Of a DNA stretch of 64,000 nt, positions 9,227 to 17,252 are shown piece after piece. The notes under the pieces are model-generated. The model searched no databases and was not told the DNA's origin. It was given only the letters and a program-made list of their open reading frames with translations. Location of the stretch: contig CAYPBK010000002.1 of NCBI GenBank assembly GCA_964408955.1, positions 1 to 64,000 on the forward strand. Reading direction: 5' to 3'. Both the position numbers and the translations under genes were made by a program. The first letter of the stretch is position 1. Each line of letters opens with the position of its first letter. Source of the DNA: JAAYKT01 sp964408955. GTDB taxonomy: Bacteria; Bacillota; Clostridia; Lutisporales; Lutisporaceae.

Positions 9227-9418
9227 TTAACCTTGCTTATCATTCAATTCTTCATTTTCACCATTACTTTTGCTCTTTTTCCTCCGGCGCACGCATTCGG
9301 TCAAGAGGTATTCTATCTGACCGTTTATAGAACGAAAATCGTCCTCAGCCCAAGCCGCAATTTCATTATATAGCTTTGCCGACAGGCGAAGGGGAATCTG
9401 TTTTTTAACTTCACTCAT
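9227..9418 (-). CDS. Ribbon-helix-helix (Arc-like) DNA-binding protein
   Basis: This 63-residue protein starts with a beta-strand/helix/helix pattern typical of Arc/MetJ-type repressors: KKQIPLRLSAKLYNEIAAWAE, then SINGQIEYLLTECVRRRKK. Arc-like proteins bind as dimers of dimers to short palindromic operators. It begins 1 bp after the SPFH stop (TAA-A-ATG), which indicates translational coupling. The two genes share the promoter at 10475-10503, whose -10 box lies in a 27-bp palindrome, so autorepression is likely by inference. No toxin partner is visible; SPFH is the only partner gene. Confidence 0.8.
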   Translation of the reverse strand: MSEVKKQIPLRLSAKLYNEIAAWAEDDFRSINGQIEYLLTECVRRRKKSKSNGENEELNDKQG

Positions 9419-9419
9419 T

Positions 9420-10442
9420 TTAGTATAAGCTACCGCTATTCAAAATCGGTTGGGCATCTTTATTTCCGCAGAGAACGACGAGAAGATTCGATACCATTGC
9501 GGCTTTGCGTTCCTCATCAAGCTTTACTATATCATTTTCATTCAGTTTATCCAAGGCCATCTCCACCATACCTACAGCACCGTCTACTATCATTTTTCTT
9601 GCATCAATTATAGCGCTGGCTTGCTGCCTTTGCAACATTACTGCCGCTATTTCCTGAGCATAGGCAAGATAGGTAATGCGGGCTTCCAAAATTTCAATAC
9701 CGGCTTCCTTAACCTTATCTTGTATTTCTACCCTAATTCGTTCAGCCACTAGTGCGCTTGAGCCTCTCAAGCTGCCTTCATCCGGTTCACCGTCTCCTGT
9801 TGTATCAACTCCCGGAGCAACATCATAGGGATATATGCGCACAATATTTCTGACAGCGCTGTCACATTGGAGTGAAAGGTACTCTTTAAAATTATCTACG
9901 TTAAAAACAGCTTTAGCCGTATCTACCACTCTCCACATAACCGCAATACCAATCTCCACAGGATTGCCCAGTACATCATTTACTTTTTGCTTGCTGTTAT
10001 TTAAAGTCATAATTTTTAACGAAATTTTCTTGCTTGAGCCTTCGCTTTGAACAGTATTGCCGCCGGTTGATATGAGAAACTTAGAGCTTGGACCGCTATC
10101 CACATCTCCGCTCTGCCCCAGCTTTGTTTTATATGCAGGATTAACAGCTGATGAAAATGGGTGTACAAAGAAAAATCCGGCTTCTTTTATTGTACCCGAG
10201 TATTTGCCAAACAAAGTAAGAACCAAAGCTTCCTGCGGCTTTATTACCTTAAGCCCAAAGAAAAAAATAAAACCGATTATAAGCCAGAGTATCCCTGCTA
10301 TGATAAGCGCTGTTCCCAATATGCCTAAATACGTTACTACTGCAGAGCCAAAAATTATTGAGCCTATTGCGGCTACATATAAGGCAATAAACATGGTAAG
10401 CATTGGCATTCCTGCTTTTGCTTTTAAAACCTTTTCCTCCAT
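9420..10442 (-). CDS. SPFH/Band 7 membrane protein
   Basis: The 340-residue product has two N-terminal membrane helices (about 15-75) followed by an SPFH/prohibitin domain (PQEALVLTLFGKYSGTIKEAGFFFVHPF..., VEIGIAVMWRVVDTAKAVF). The C-terminal part is helical and ends with the family-typical LLVVLCGNKDAQPILNSGSLY. SPFH proteins form membrane-associated oligomeric assemblies that scaffold microdomains or regulate proteases; the specific role here is unknown. AAGGGGG upstream supports ATG 10442. It is transcribed with the downstream ribbon-helix-helix gene. Confidence 0.87.
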   Translation of the reverse strand: MEEKVLKAKAGMPMLTMFIALYVAAIGSIIFGSAVVTYLGILGTALIIAGILWLIIGFIFFFGLKVIKPQEALVLTLFGKYSGTIKEAGFFFVHPFSSAVNPAYKTKLGQSGDVDSGPSSKFLISTGGNTVQSEGSSKKISLKIMTLNNSKQKVNDVLGNPVEIGIAVMWRVVDTAKAVFNVDNFKEYLSLQCDSAVRNIVRIYPYDVAPGVDTTGDGEPDEGSLRGSSALVAERIRVEIQDKVKEAGIEILEARITYLAYAQEIAAVMLQRQQASAIIDARKMIVDGAVGMVEMALDKLNENDIVKLDEERKAAMVSNLLVVLCGNKDAQPILNSGSLY

Positions 10443-10460
10443 AAAAGAATCCCCCTTTAT

Positions 10461-10503
10461 AATATGATATCATAATGATATCATATTGACTCTCGTTCGT
10501 CAA
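10461..10503 (-). promoter_or_regulatory. SPFH promoter overlapped by a palindromic operator
   Basis: On the minus strand TTGACG (10498-10503), a 17-nt spacer and TATCAT (10475-10480) form a sigma-A promoter. The -10 box lies in a perfect inverted repeat at 10461-10487: 13-bp arms around one central base, made of two TGATATCAT units 11 bp apart. Two sites one helical turn apart are the expected target of an Arc-type dimer of dimers, such as the co-transcribed repressor. Confidence 0.75.
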
Positions 10504-10525
10504 TTAAATATTATAGAGGTATAGG

Positions 10526-11101
10526 TTATATATTGCTTGTAATACATAAATCCTTCACAAAAATATTAAATAAGTTTGGTCTCCTTCTCACAGCCAAAGG
10601 ATGATAGGATACAATAGCAGGATAACCCATCAACTCATGTATTTTACCACGGAGGTTCTTTACATGGGCATCTTTATCACCAAGGATACATTGCACTACA
10701 ACATCACCCAGACAGATTAGAAGCTTTGGCTTTGCTTTTTCAATTTGATTAACAAGAAAAGGCATGCTGAACGCCCTGGCTCTTTCTTTATCATAGGCTT
10801 TAAGAGGCCTGCATTTTAATATATAGGTTAAATAGACATCCTTTGCCGGTATGCCCGCTTTATGTAATCCTAGTTGCAGAGTTTCTCTCGTGCCACAGAG
10901 GTATTCGCACCCATCCTTGTCTTCACGCTGACCCGGATTATCAAGAATTATAAAAATAGAGGCGTCAGGATTACCTTCGCCCCATATGATCCTTGATTTT
11001 GCAGTGCATACCTCACACTTTTCATAATCTTCCGTATCCTTAGCCCTTGGTCTATCTTCCGGCCACATCATCGGTATAAAATCATTAATCTGCAATTGCA
11101 T
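10526..11101 (-). CDS. Uracil-DNA glycosylase, family 4-like (4Fe-4S)
   Basis: The 191-residue product resembles type 4/5 uracil-DNA glycosylases, which excise uracil from DNA. Motif 1 is GEGNPDASIFIILDNPGQRED (about 41-61), and the C-terminal catalytic loop is YHPLAVRRRP. Candidate iron-sulfur ligands are the CEVC pair (29 and 32) and later cysteines (for example ILKCRP). The usual GxPFxG segment is replaced by CEYLCG, so it is a divergent member. It overlaps the upstream lipoprotein gene by 17 bp, suggesting translational coupling. Confidence 0.8.
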   Translation of the reverse strand: MQLQINDFIPMMWPEDRPRAKDTEDYEKCEVCTAKSRIIWGEGNPDASIFIILDNPGQREDKDGCEYLCGTRETLQLGLHKAGIPAKDVYLTYILKCRPLKAYDKERARAFSMPFLVNQIEKAKPKLLICLGDVVVQCILGDKDAHVKNLRGKIHELMGYPAIVSYHPLAVRRRPNLFNIFVKDLCITSNI

Positions 11102-11618
11102 AGGTTTCTAAAAATTCTTGCATTTCGTTCCTTGCATAAGTGTATGCTTTCTGTGCCTCTTCTACAAATTCTTCAGCTACTTCACCTTGTTTATATTTTT
11201 CTATAGCTAATTCGTATTCCAGTCTCTTAATACGATAATCCTGCATTCTGAGGGTCCCTTCTATTGTGTTAGGCCAATTTTGGAACCCCAAAACCTGCGT
11301 TTCCCATTCCGTATTACCAACCTGCTCCATTACATCCTTCATAATCGTAGCCTTGGCTTGATCTGTAAGTATTCTAAAGCTCTGCAAGCCTTCACGGACC
11401 TGTTCTACTCTGTATAATGATTCTTGAAAGGAAAATATCTTCCGCAGTTCTCCTCCCTGCAAATTTGTCGTTTCAAAAGTATCTTCCGCTAACTCAAACT
11501 CTTTTAACTCTGTTTCCTTTACACCAAGATCGCCTTCATTATCATTAGCAGTGCAGCCTATTAACAAAGAAAATACAAGAACCATTGACATGAATAGAAC
11601 ATATTTTTTGTAATTCAT
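11085..11618 (-). CDS. Small lipoprotein, function unknown
   Basis: A lipoprotein signal peptide is clear (MVLVFSLLIGC, Cys at about 22), followed by 155 mostly helical, acidic residues rich in Glu and Gln. I recognise no domain. GGAGGTGG precedes ATG 11618. The gene overlaps the uracil-DNA glycosylase gene downstream; no functional link is apparent. Confidence 0.7.
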   Translation of the reverse strand: MNYKKYVLFMSMVLVFSLLIGCTANDNEGDLGVKETELKEFELAEDTFETTNLQGGELRKIFSFQESLYRVEQVREGLQSFRILTDQAKATIMKDVMEQVGNTEWETQVLGFQNWPNTIEGTLRMQDYRIKRLEYELAIEKYKQGEVAEEFVEEAQKAYTYARNEMQEFLETYAIAD

Positions 11619-11770
11619 AAATTAACACCACCTCCGGTATATTTTGACCAAAATACAATAAAATATGTTCCTTTCAGTAAAAAATTACATTGCATTGAAA
11701 GTCCTTTCATATAATTTACACTGATGCTAAATCGCCTTATCATAAGCTTCCCTGATATGACATTTAGTTA

Positions 11771-12514
11771 TTATGCATCTTTTATGGTATATGTTGCGAC
11801 AGATATCAATTTAGATGTCTCGCAATTTTCCGGGCTTATTGTCCTTTCAAAAGTAAAACCTTTTTTCTTTAAGGTTAATTCCAGTATAAATAGAAATATA
11901 CCCATATCTATGAAATTATAAAAAGGTATAAGTCTTTTGGGAATAATTGATAGCGCTGTTGTTTTTCTATATACATTAAGTATATTATTTTCATTAACAA
12001 CTTTCCAAGGCTGTGTATTACAGGCACTTGGAGCATATTTAACTATATCGCCTATTTCGCTTTGTAAATCGCCGTTCCATATATCCGTGGTCTCTTTTCT
12101 CTTACTTTTTTTATAGTCCTTACGAAATTCATTATCCTCCGCTTTTCCTAAAGTCATCATTATCACATATTTCAGCTTTCCTTCATAAGGCTCCTTTACT
12201 TTGCCCATACCATACCAGCATACTCCTATGTTCTTAGATGCCAAATATAAATCCAATTTCTCGAACATATAACCTATGTTCATTAAATAATGCTCCTTCT
12301 CCTCACTATAAATGAGCAGACAGTATTCCCCTCTTTTTGAAGTGGTTTCATCCCGGGGTACAATTTTATATTCTATTTCTATCCCCTCTGCTAAAGGGTT
12401 TAACTCCGTTATTTTATTTTGGATGTCTGATAGTTCTTCCTCAGTTAGGTTAAACTTTTCATTATACCTTCTGAAGGATTTTCTTTTAAAAATCATTTCA
12501 TAAAGCTCGTTCAA
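11771..12514 (-). CDS. Nitroreductase-family protein (TM1586-like)
   Basis: This 247-residue protein starts like a nitroreductase (MIFKRKSFRRYNEKFNLTEEEL), a flavin-binding fold that reduces nitro compounds or quinones. The pattern APSACNTQPWKVV is the usual FMN-contact segment, but it lies in the second half, as in the duplicated TM1586-type subfamily. Start TTG 12514 is chosen because AAAGGAGG lies 7 nt upstream. The substrate is unknown. Confidence 0.8.
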   Translation of the reverse strand: MNELYEMIFKRKSFRRYNEKFNLTEEELSDIQNKITELNPLAEGIEIEYKIVPRDETTSKRGEYCLLIYSEEKEHYLMNIGYMFEKLDLYLASKNIGVCWYGMGKVKEPYEGKLKYVIMMTLGKAEDNEFRKDYKKSKRKETTDIWNGDLQSEIGDIVKYAPSACNTQPWKVVNENNILNVYRKTTALSIIPKRLIPFYNFIDMGIFLFILELTLKKKGFTFERTISPENCETSKLISVATYTIKDA

Positions 12515-12960
12515 TTTTTTGCCTCCTTTCTTCCATTAACTTTTTCAAAATAGTCTATCCTATAGCAATCACTCTTACTGTCACAACAAATACATGACAA
12601 CAGCTATTATAGGTATTCATATTATAACTCGTCCCTAACCAGCTATTATCCTTTGCATAACTGAATACTATCATTTTTGCATCTTTAAAATCCATTTCAG
12701 TCTCTTTTTCTAATTCTTTTTTTCTATACTAACAATACAGTAATGTACCACAATTTACAATAAATCTAATAATTTCTTTTTAGCTTTCATTTTGGGGTTT
12801 ACACGAAGCAAAAACATGTTCTACATCTACAGTACTATAGAAACAATTAAAGAACAAAAAGCATCGCCTCAATCGCCTCAATATATATGCTTTTTACCAT
12901 TTGTAAATACGCCAAAGAATTCCTTTATCACAAAAAAGTCTTTTATATTTCTTTATTGAC

Positions 12961-13087
12961 TATTTGTCAATGTTTATCATACAAATTTATAAAGTATAGA
13001 ATTTAAATACGTGTCCAAGGAGCTACTGCCCCTGGATTTTTAAAATAATGAAAAAGATGACTGTAAAATTAATACAGTCATCTTTTT
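12961..13087 (+). ncRNA. Possible small RNA ending at a strong terminator
   Basis: Within the 600-bp gap 12515-13113, a promoter-like TTGTCA with a TATAAA about 18 nt downstream (around 12966-12995) is followed by a short hairpin (TCCAAGG...CCCTGGA, 13013-13035) and the strong terminator at 13051-13087. No gene precedes the terminator on this strand, so a short transcript of about 85 nt is possible. A 20-codon ORF (ATG 13049) with a distant GGAG site could alternatively be read. The rest of the gap shows nothing supportable. Confidence 0.3.
13051..13087. terminator. Strong bidirectional terminator hairpin
   Basis: A 15-bp perfect stem (AAAAAGATGACTGTA / TACAGTCATCTTTTT) with a 7-nt loop lies 26 bp past the stop of the Rpn-family gene on the minus strand; A and T runs flank both sides. 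Confidence 0.85.
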
Positions 13088-13113
13088 GGATTTCATCATT
13101 ATACTTTTAAAGT

Positions 13114-14043
13114 TTAATTCTCATCGATTAGCTCTAGGATTTCATCTGTAGATTCTATATCGAATACACCTTCTGCCAAAAGATCCATAGTCGAAAGAGA
13201 AGCGCCTCGTATCTTTTCTTGTAATGATGCCGGTAGTATCCCTAGCTTCTTAGTAAATAATTTTATAATTGTATCTGCTCTTCCTTCGGCTCTACCTTTA
13301 GCTTCGCCCCTTGCTTCCGCATATTTTATGCTTGAGACGGCATCCAGCCTTGCCTTTTCCTGTGCTGCATATTTCTCTCTTAGTCTTTCGTCTGCACTTA
13401 TTTTTCTTAACATTTCCATGGCTATTTTTAGCTCCTCCTTCCTTTTTATTATTTCTTTTATGTCTTCTTTACCAGCTTTTTTTATGAAGTTCAACCATAG
13501 TTCTATGGCTTCCATTTTCTCTGGATCTTTGTCAATATTAAATTTTTTTAGTTCTATATAGTGGATTTCAAGGTCGTCTATCAATTGGTACTTTCCTTCT
13601 TTTTCTAATATCTTATATTCTGTATGGTATCTTTTTGTTTCGTATATTATGTCAAAGCCCATTATATTTATTACTATACTTTTTTTTAGGTTTTCGTAGT
13701 TTTCTGATTCCTTTATTGTTTCTGCATACATTTTAGCCCAGTAGTATAGGCTTCTTTTTCTATAGTCATCTATATTATTTATCTGGACTTCTATGTTTAT
13801 TCTTTCGTCTCTTTGATTTCTTATTTTTATATCCAGTATTGAGCTTTTGTCTCCTTTGTATTCCTGCAGGTTAAAAGGGTTCATGTGCTCAATTTTTATA
13901 ATTTTTTCTTTTCCTTTTAGTGATAATATTGAGTTTAGGAAGTCTATGAGTATTATTTGACTGTTTTTTTCTTCTGTGCCAAATAAGGCCTTAAAGACTA
14001 TGTCGCTAAGTGGGTTTAGTATGCTCTGTTCTTTATTTCCCAA
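13114..14043 (-). CDS. Rpn-family PD-(D/E)XK nuclease/putative transposase
   Basis: The 309-residue product matches the Rpn/PDDEXK-transposase family (recombination-promoting nucleases). The start NPLSDIVFKALFG is typical, and the core LDIKIRNQRDERINIEVQ supplies the acidic and ExQ residues. A variable helical C-terminus contains an Ala/Arg/Glu/Gly repeat (AEARGEAKGRAEGRAD) that resembles Rpn proteins. The start is TTG 14043 behind GGGGGAG. These genes spread in many copies without proven autonomous transposition. A degraded relative lies at 24243-24813. Confidence 0.85.
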   Translation of the reverse strand: MGNKEQSILNPLSDIVFKALFGTEEKNSQIILIDFLNSILSLKGKEKIIKIEHMNPFNLQEYKGDKSSILDIKIRNQRDERINIEVQINNIDDYRKRSLYYWAKMYAETIKESENYENLKKSIVINIMGFDIIYETKRYHTEYKILEKEGKYQLIDDLEIHYIELKKFNIDKDPEKMEAIELWLNFIKKAGKEDIKEIIKRKEELKIAMEMLRKISADERLREKYAAQEKARLDAVSSIKYAEARGEAKGRAEGRADTIIKLFTKKLGILPASLQEKIRGASLSTMDLLAEGVFDIESTDEILELIDEN

Positions 14044-14173
14044 GGCTCTCCCCCTCGTATTTTGTTAATTCAATTATATCAATTATTCCAAGGTTTGTAA
14101 ATATGAAGAAAAGTTCTGTTCAAGTCATCAACTTTCTATTATAGTTCATATACAACAATAGTTTCAGTATTGC

Positions 14174-14338
14174 TTATTATATTTGATACGATTGCAGAGT
14201 TTCAAGGCACAGGATTAATAAGCTTGTTCCGTGTTGCATCAAAACTTGCTTCGTCCAAGCAGTTGACGCAACTAATCCTCCACTTTACTAACAGATTCTA
14301 AGCCTATCCACAATGCAATCATTATCAAATATTAATAA
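14174..14338 (-). repeat. MITE-like palindromic repeat R1, copy 1
   Basis: A 165-bp element has imperfect terminal inverted repeats (14174-14196 and 14314-14338; core TATTTGATA...ATTGCA) and a second inner inverted repeat containing ACAGATT/AATCTGT. The same element, inverted, lies at 63684-63849 (166 bp), and a partial copy at 27240-27327. Similarity continues 20-30 bp outside the left end in copies 1 and 2. It has no coding potential. Confidence 0.85.
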
Positions 14339-14368
14339 TCTAAAAAATACCTTTTAACTATAAACTCG

Positions 14369-14394
14369 TAAGATCTTGAGGGTAAGATCTTGAG
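14369..14394. repeat. Tandem 12-bp direct repeat upstream of hutP
   Basis: TAAGATCTTGAG occurs at 14369-14380 and again at 14383-14394, a 14-bp period; each contains the palindrome AAGATCTT. It ends 23 bp upstream of the hutP -35 box, a plausible activator position. Confidence 0.7.
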
Positions 14395-14417
14395 TCTCAT
14401 TGTTTTTTACCAATCAC

Positions 14418-14447
14418 TTGACAGCTAATTGTATTCTAAGCTATGCT
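14418..14447 (+). promoter_or_regulatory. hutP promoter
   Basis: TTGACA (14418-14423), 18 nt, then TATGCT (14442-14447). It places the transcript start near 14454 and rules out the upstream ATG at 14443 as the hutP start. Confidence 0.65.
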
Positions 14448-14481
14448 TAAATCAGAAAATTTACGTATTGGAGGAAAAAAG

Positions 14482-14907
14482 ATGGATAACATTATAGGAG
14501 CTTATATAATGCAATATTTGTTTGCAGAAAACGGATTGTCTGGAAAATCAGTTCACCTTTCACAAACAAACAAAATAGTAACAGGTAAAGTAGGTACAAT
14601 GAAAATTAACGATATTTTTGGTGCCATTCAAACGGCAGCAAAAAAGGAAAAGCTTTTAACTGGTACCTATAGAGAAGAACATGCCTTATACTCAGCTATT
14701 AACGATGCTCTTTTCGGTATATGCAGGGGAAGTATAGCTTTACAGGAATCATCAAGAACCGTATATTTAAACTTTGCTGTCGCAAGAGGTGAGTATGTTA
14801 AAAACGAACCTGGGGATTGGGTTATAGTTGCTGTTTACGGTTTCATAGGCTCCACTACGAAGGGCAATGAACATGAAGTTATGGGGTTCGGCATTAAGCC
14901 TATTTAA
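14482..14907 (+). CDS. hutP: HutP, histidine-responsive RNA-binding antiterminator
   Basis: HutP binds L-histidine and Mg2+ and then UAG-containing RNA, allowing read-through of the hut leader terminator in Bacillus. The 141-residue product matches the family through its core: GKVGTMKINDIFGAIQTAAK, TYREEHALYSAINDALFG, NFAVARG, GDWVIVAVYGFIG and KGNEHEVMGFGI. The His pair in the YREEHALY and EHE segments corresponds to metal/histidine-contact regions of HutP. ATG 14482 is chosen because GGAGG (14470-14474) lies 7 nt upstream and the promoter lies between it and the earlier ATG. It is monocistronic and convergent with the hutH-containing cluster, whose leader holds candidate UAG triplets (23872-23889). 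Confidence 0.9.
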   Translation: MDNIIGAYIMQYLFAENGLSGKSVHLSQTNKIVTGKVGTMKINDIFGAIQTAAKKEKLLTGTYREEHALYSAINDALFGICRGSIALQESSRTVYLNFAVARGEYVKNEPGDWVIVAVYGFIGSTTKGNEHEVMGFGIKPI

Positions 14908-14973
14908 CAGGCAAACTATTAAATCTTACCACTAAGGTTTAAGCAATCAACATTTAGCAAGTTTTTATAATTC

Positions 14974-15966
14974 CTATACTTTTAATATCACATACTGGGC
15001 AATTATTGAAGCTATTGATAGTATTACCCAGCAGCTTAAACCGAGCAAAATCGGTTTCAAACCATTTCTTAATAGTCGAACAACATTTGTATTTAAACCT
15101 ATAGCAGTCATAGCCATCACAGTAAGAAACTTACCTGCTTGTGTCAGTAAGCTTCTTAATTCAGCGGGCAATGAAATAAATGTATTAACAATGGAAGCTA
15201 GAATAAATCCTAATACAAACCATGGAAATATTTTAGTAAAACTATAATTGGATTCACTTTCCTTCTTTTCTTTTTTTAACATGTAAAGTGCAAGGCATAA
15301 TGATATAGGTACTATCATTAAAGTTCGAGTTAATTTAACAATTACTGCAAAGTCCCCTGCTATATCACTATATGTGTAACCTACTGCCACTACTGAAGAA
15401 GTGTCATTTACGGCAGTACCTGCCCAAAGACCAAAACTATAATTGGTCATGTGCAATAAATGACCAACGAATGGAAACACAAAAACCGCAAGCACGTTAA
15501 ATAAGAAAATAACAGAAATTGAACGTGCCACCTCTTCCTCATCAGCATTTATTATGGGAGCTGTAGCTGCAATAGCTGAGCCACCGCAAATCGCGGTACC
15601 AATACCAATTAAAATATTTGTGTTTGTATCAATTTTTAATACTTTGCCCATTATAAAAGCAGTTAAAAAGGTTGTAGTTAATGTAAATAACATTAATAAT
15701 AGAGTCTGACTGCCGATCTCTAAGACGTTGAATAAATTCATTCCGAAACCAAGCAATATAATTGAATATTTTAATAGCTGACTGGAAGAAAATTTTATCC
15801 CCTGTTCAAATGTAGAAGGTCTTCCCCATAAAGCCATAATCAAGCCGAATAAGATTCCTAATACAGGAGCACCTATAATTGGCATAGCTTTACCGAAAGT
15901 CCAGGCTATAGTAGCTAAGATAGCGGTAAACATTATTCCAGGAAGCATAGTAAGAATTTTTTTCAC
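14974..15966 (-). CDS. YeiH/UPF0324 family membrane transporter
   Basis: A polytopic protein with about ten hydrophobic helices of the YeiH (putative sulfate exporter, PSE) family. Family features include GAPVLGILFGL, LGFGMNL, GTAICGGSAIAATAPII and WAGTAVNDTSSVVAVGY. The substrate is unproven for most members. Start GTG 15966 has AAAGGTG six bases upstream; GTG 15975 overlaps that ribosome site. It is the last gene of the minus-strand run from 23.5 to 15 kb but is separated from the previous gene by 131 bp, so it may be transcribed separately. Confidence 0.85.
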   Translation of the reverse strand: MKKILTMLPGIMFTAILATIAWTFGKAMPIIGAPVLGILFGLIMALWGRPSTFEQGIKFSSSQLLKYSIILLGFGMNLFNVLEIGSQTLLLMLFTLTTTFLTAFIMGKVLKIDTNTNILIGIGTAICGGSAIAATAPIINADEEEVARSISVIFLFNVLAVFVFPFVGHLLHMTNYSFGLWAGTAVNDTSSVVAVGYTYSDIAGDFAVIVKLTRTLMIVPISLCLALYMLKKEKKESESNYSFTKIFPWFVLGFILASIVNTFISLPAELRSLLTQAGKFLTVMAMTAIGLNTNVVRLLRNGLKPILLGLSCWVILSIASIIAQYVILKV

Positions 15967-16106
15967 ATTTTTCACCTTTCTTTATTATAGTTAAAACAAT
16001 TTATATAAATCTAATTTGTTTCATCGCTTTTTGTAGCAATAAAAAGTTAACTTATTATATCCCATTTGTAAAATACAAATGGGATATAATATAGCTTTCA
16101 ATTCTG

Positions 16107-16670
16107 CTATTCTTTTCTTTCCCAGTATAAAAGGTGCCTATTCTCCGCCGGGGTAAAACGACCGTAACGACCAGTCATCTTTTCTATAGTGAATCTCATT
16201 AGGTTACATGTTTTTGCCCTTTCTATTTCTACAGGCGGTCCACCTTGACGTTTTGAATATACTTTTAATATCTCAAGTCTTTCTTCAGGATCTAATACTT
16301 CATCAATCAGCCCGTAACAAATTACACTTACCCAAGGATGATGATCATATCTTTCATCCCTTGCAAGGGGCTTGATGGACCCATCAACCACATAACAAGC
16401 CTTTGGATTTATTTTTGAAAGAGTATGTTTTTTACCTACAAAAGCGCAATGCCAGTAGAACTTTGCTTCTTTATAATAATGGTTCATTGGTATTACATAG
16501 GGGTATTCTTCACCCATAAGAGCTAATCTTCCTACATCATATTCTTTGAGGAACTTTTCCATAGTTTTGAATGCTGTATCTCCGGTTCTAACTATATATT
16601 TATGCAAATGAAACATATCGGTTTTAGTTGGAACTAGCACTTCTCTCACGCTACTCATCCTTTCTATCAT
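16107..16670 (-). CDS. PNPOx-like flavin-binding split-barrel protein (NimA-type)
   Basis: The 187-residue product resembles pyridoxamine-phosphate-oxidase-fold proteins of the NimA/flavin-nucleotide-binding group: VGRLALMGEEYPYVIPMNHYY, FYWHCAFVGKKHTLSKINPKACYVVDG. Such proteins bind FMN, F420 or haem; the reaction here is unknown. The ORF overlaps the 3' end of the cyclophilin-like gene by 20 bp. Alternative starts exist at ATG 16658 and GTG 16649, the latter better spaced from AAAGGATG. It appears to be part of the dipeptidase/TRAP cluster. Confidence 0.78.
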   Translation of the reverse strand: MIERMSSVREVLVPTKTDMFHLHKYIVRTGDTAFKTMEKFLKEYDVGRLALMGEEYPYVIPMNHYYKEAKFYWHCAFVGKKHTLSKINPKACYVVDGSIKPLARDERYDHHPWVSVICYGLIDEVLDPEERLEILKVYSKRQGGPPVEIERAKTCNLMRFTIEKMTGRYGRFTPAENRHLLYWERKE

Positions 16671-17070
16671 TTAATTGACTTAATATAATATAAGTGTCTC
16701 GCCTTGGTATAATTTTTAACAAATCTTTAAAACTTTTTGGATCTTCTACAAGCCTACCAAGCTTTATTGCAGGCCCAAACAATTTAGGATTTTCTCCTTC
16801 ACTTATAGGTGTCTTACCGTAGTAGATGTGAATTTGCTTACCAGTTTGCCAATAAACAACATCACCTGCTTCAATATCAATCTGTTCTAATTCTTCGGAA
16901 ATGTTGATAGGAAGCTGTATCCAAAGAGAATCTCCCCAATAACATAACCTATAACCTATGGGCAATGAATCCCAGATAGCTTCTACAACGTGATTATCTT
17001 TTAAATTCACGAAAAACTTACCATAGTGTTTCCCGTTTTCGTGCGTGAACTTAATCTCCATCTTTTTCAA
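16651..17070 (-). CDS. Cyclophilin-like fold protein
   Basis: A 139-residue protein similar to the Cyclophil_like (PF04126/TM1367) group: AIWDSLPI, WGDSLWIQLPI, EAGDVVYWQTGKQIHIYYGKTPIS and a C-terminal AIKLGRLVEDPKSF. The beta-barrel resembles cyclophilin, but prolyl isomerase activity is not established for this group. Related genes often accompany transporters or amidases of unknown pathways. It lies between the M19-like gene and the split-barrel gene and overlaps the latter. Confidence 0.72.
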   Translation of the reverse strand: MKKMEIKFTHENGKHYGKFFVNLKDNHVVEAIWDSLPIGYRLCYWGDSLWIQLPINISEELEQIDIEAGDVVYWQTGKQIHIYYGKTPISEGENPKLFGPAIKLGRLVEDPKSFKDLLKIIPRRDTYIILSQLNDRKDE

Positions 17071-17252
17071 TTTCTCTTCACATCCTTTAATTTAATAATT
17101 ATCATTAAGTAATTGATTTTAGATCTTCCTGATTGTACTTTGCTCTTCAACAGATATCTAATTATAATTTTACCTGTAAAATTTGTTATCTATATATTTT
17201 TTATTATAAGCCAGCAATTCCAATTGCTTCTACTGATAGGCTAATACCTATT

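Noticed and set aside
14174..14338. R1 as a CRISPR array
   Set aside because: There is no regular short repeat/spacer pattern; it is one palindromic element with dispersed copies.
14443..14481. Upstream ATG (14443) as the hutP start
   Set aside because: It falls in the -10 region of the likely promoter; ATG 14482 has a GGAGG at ideal distance.
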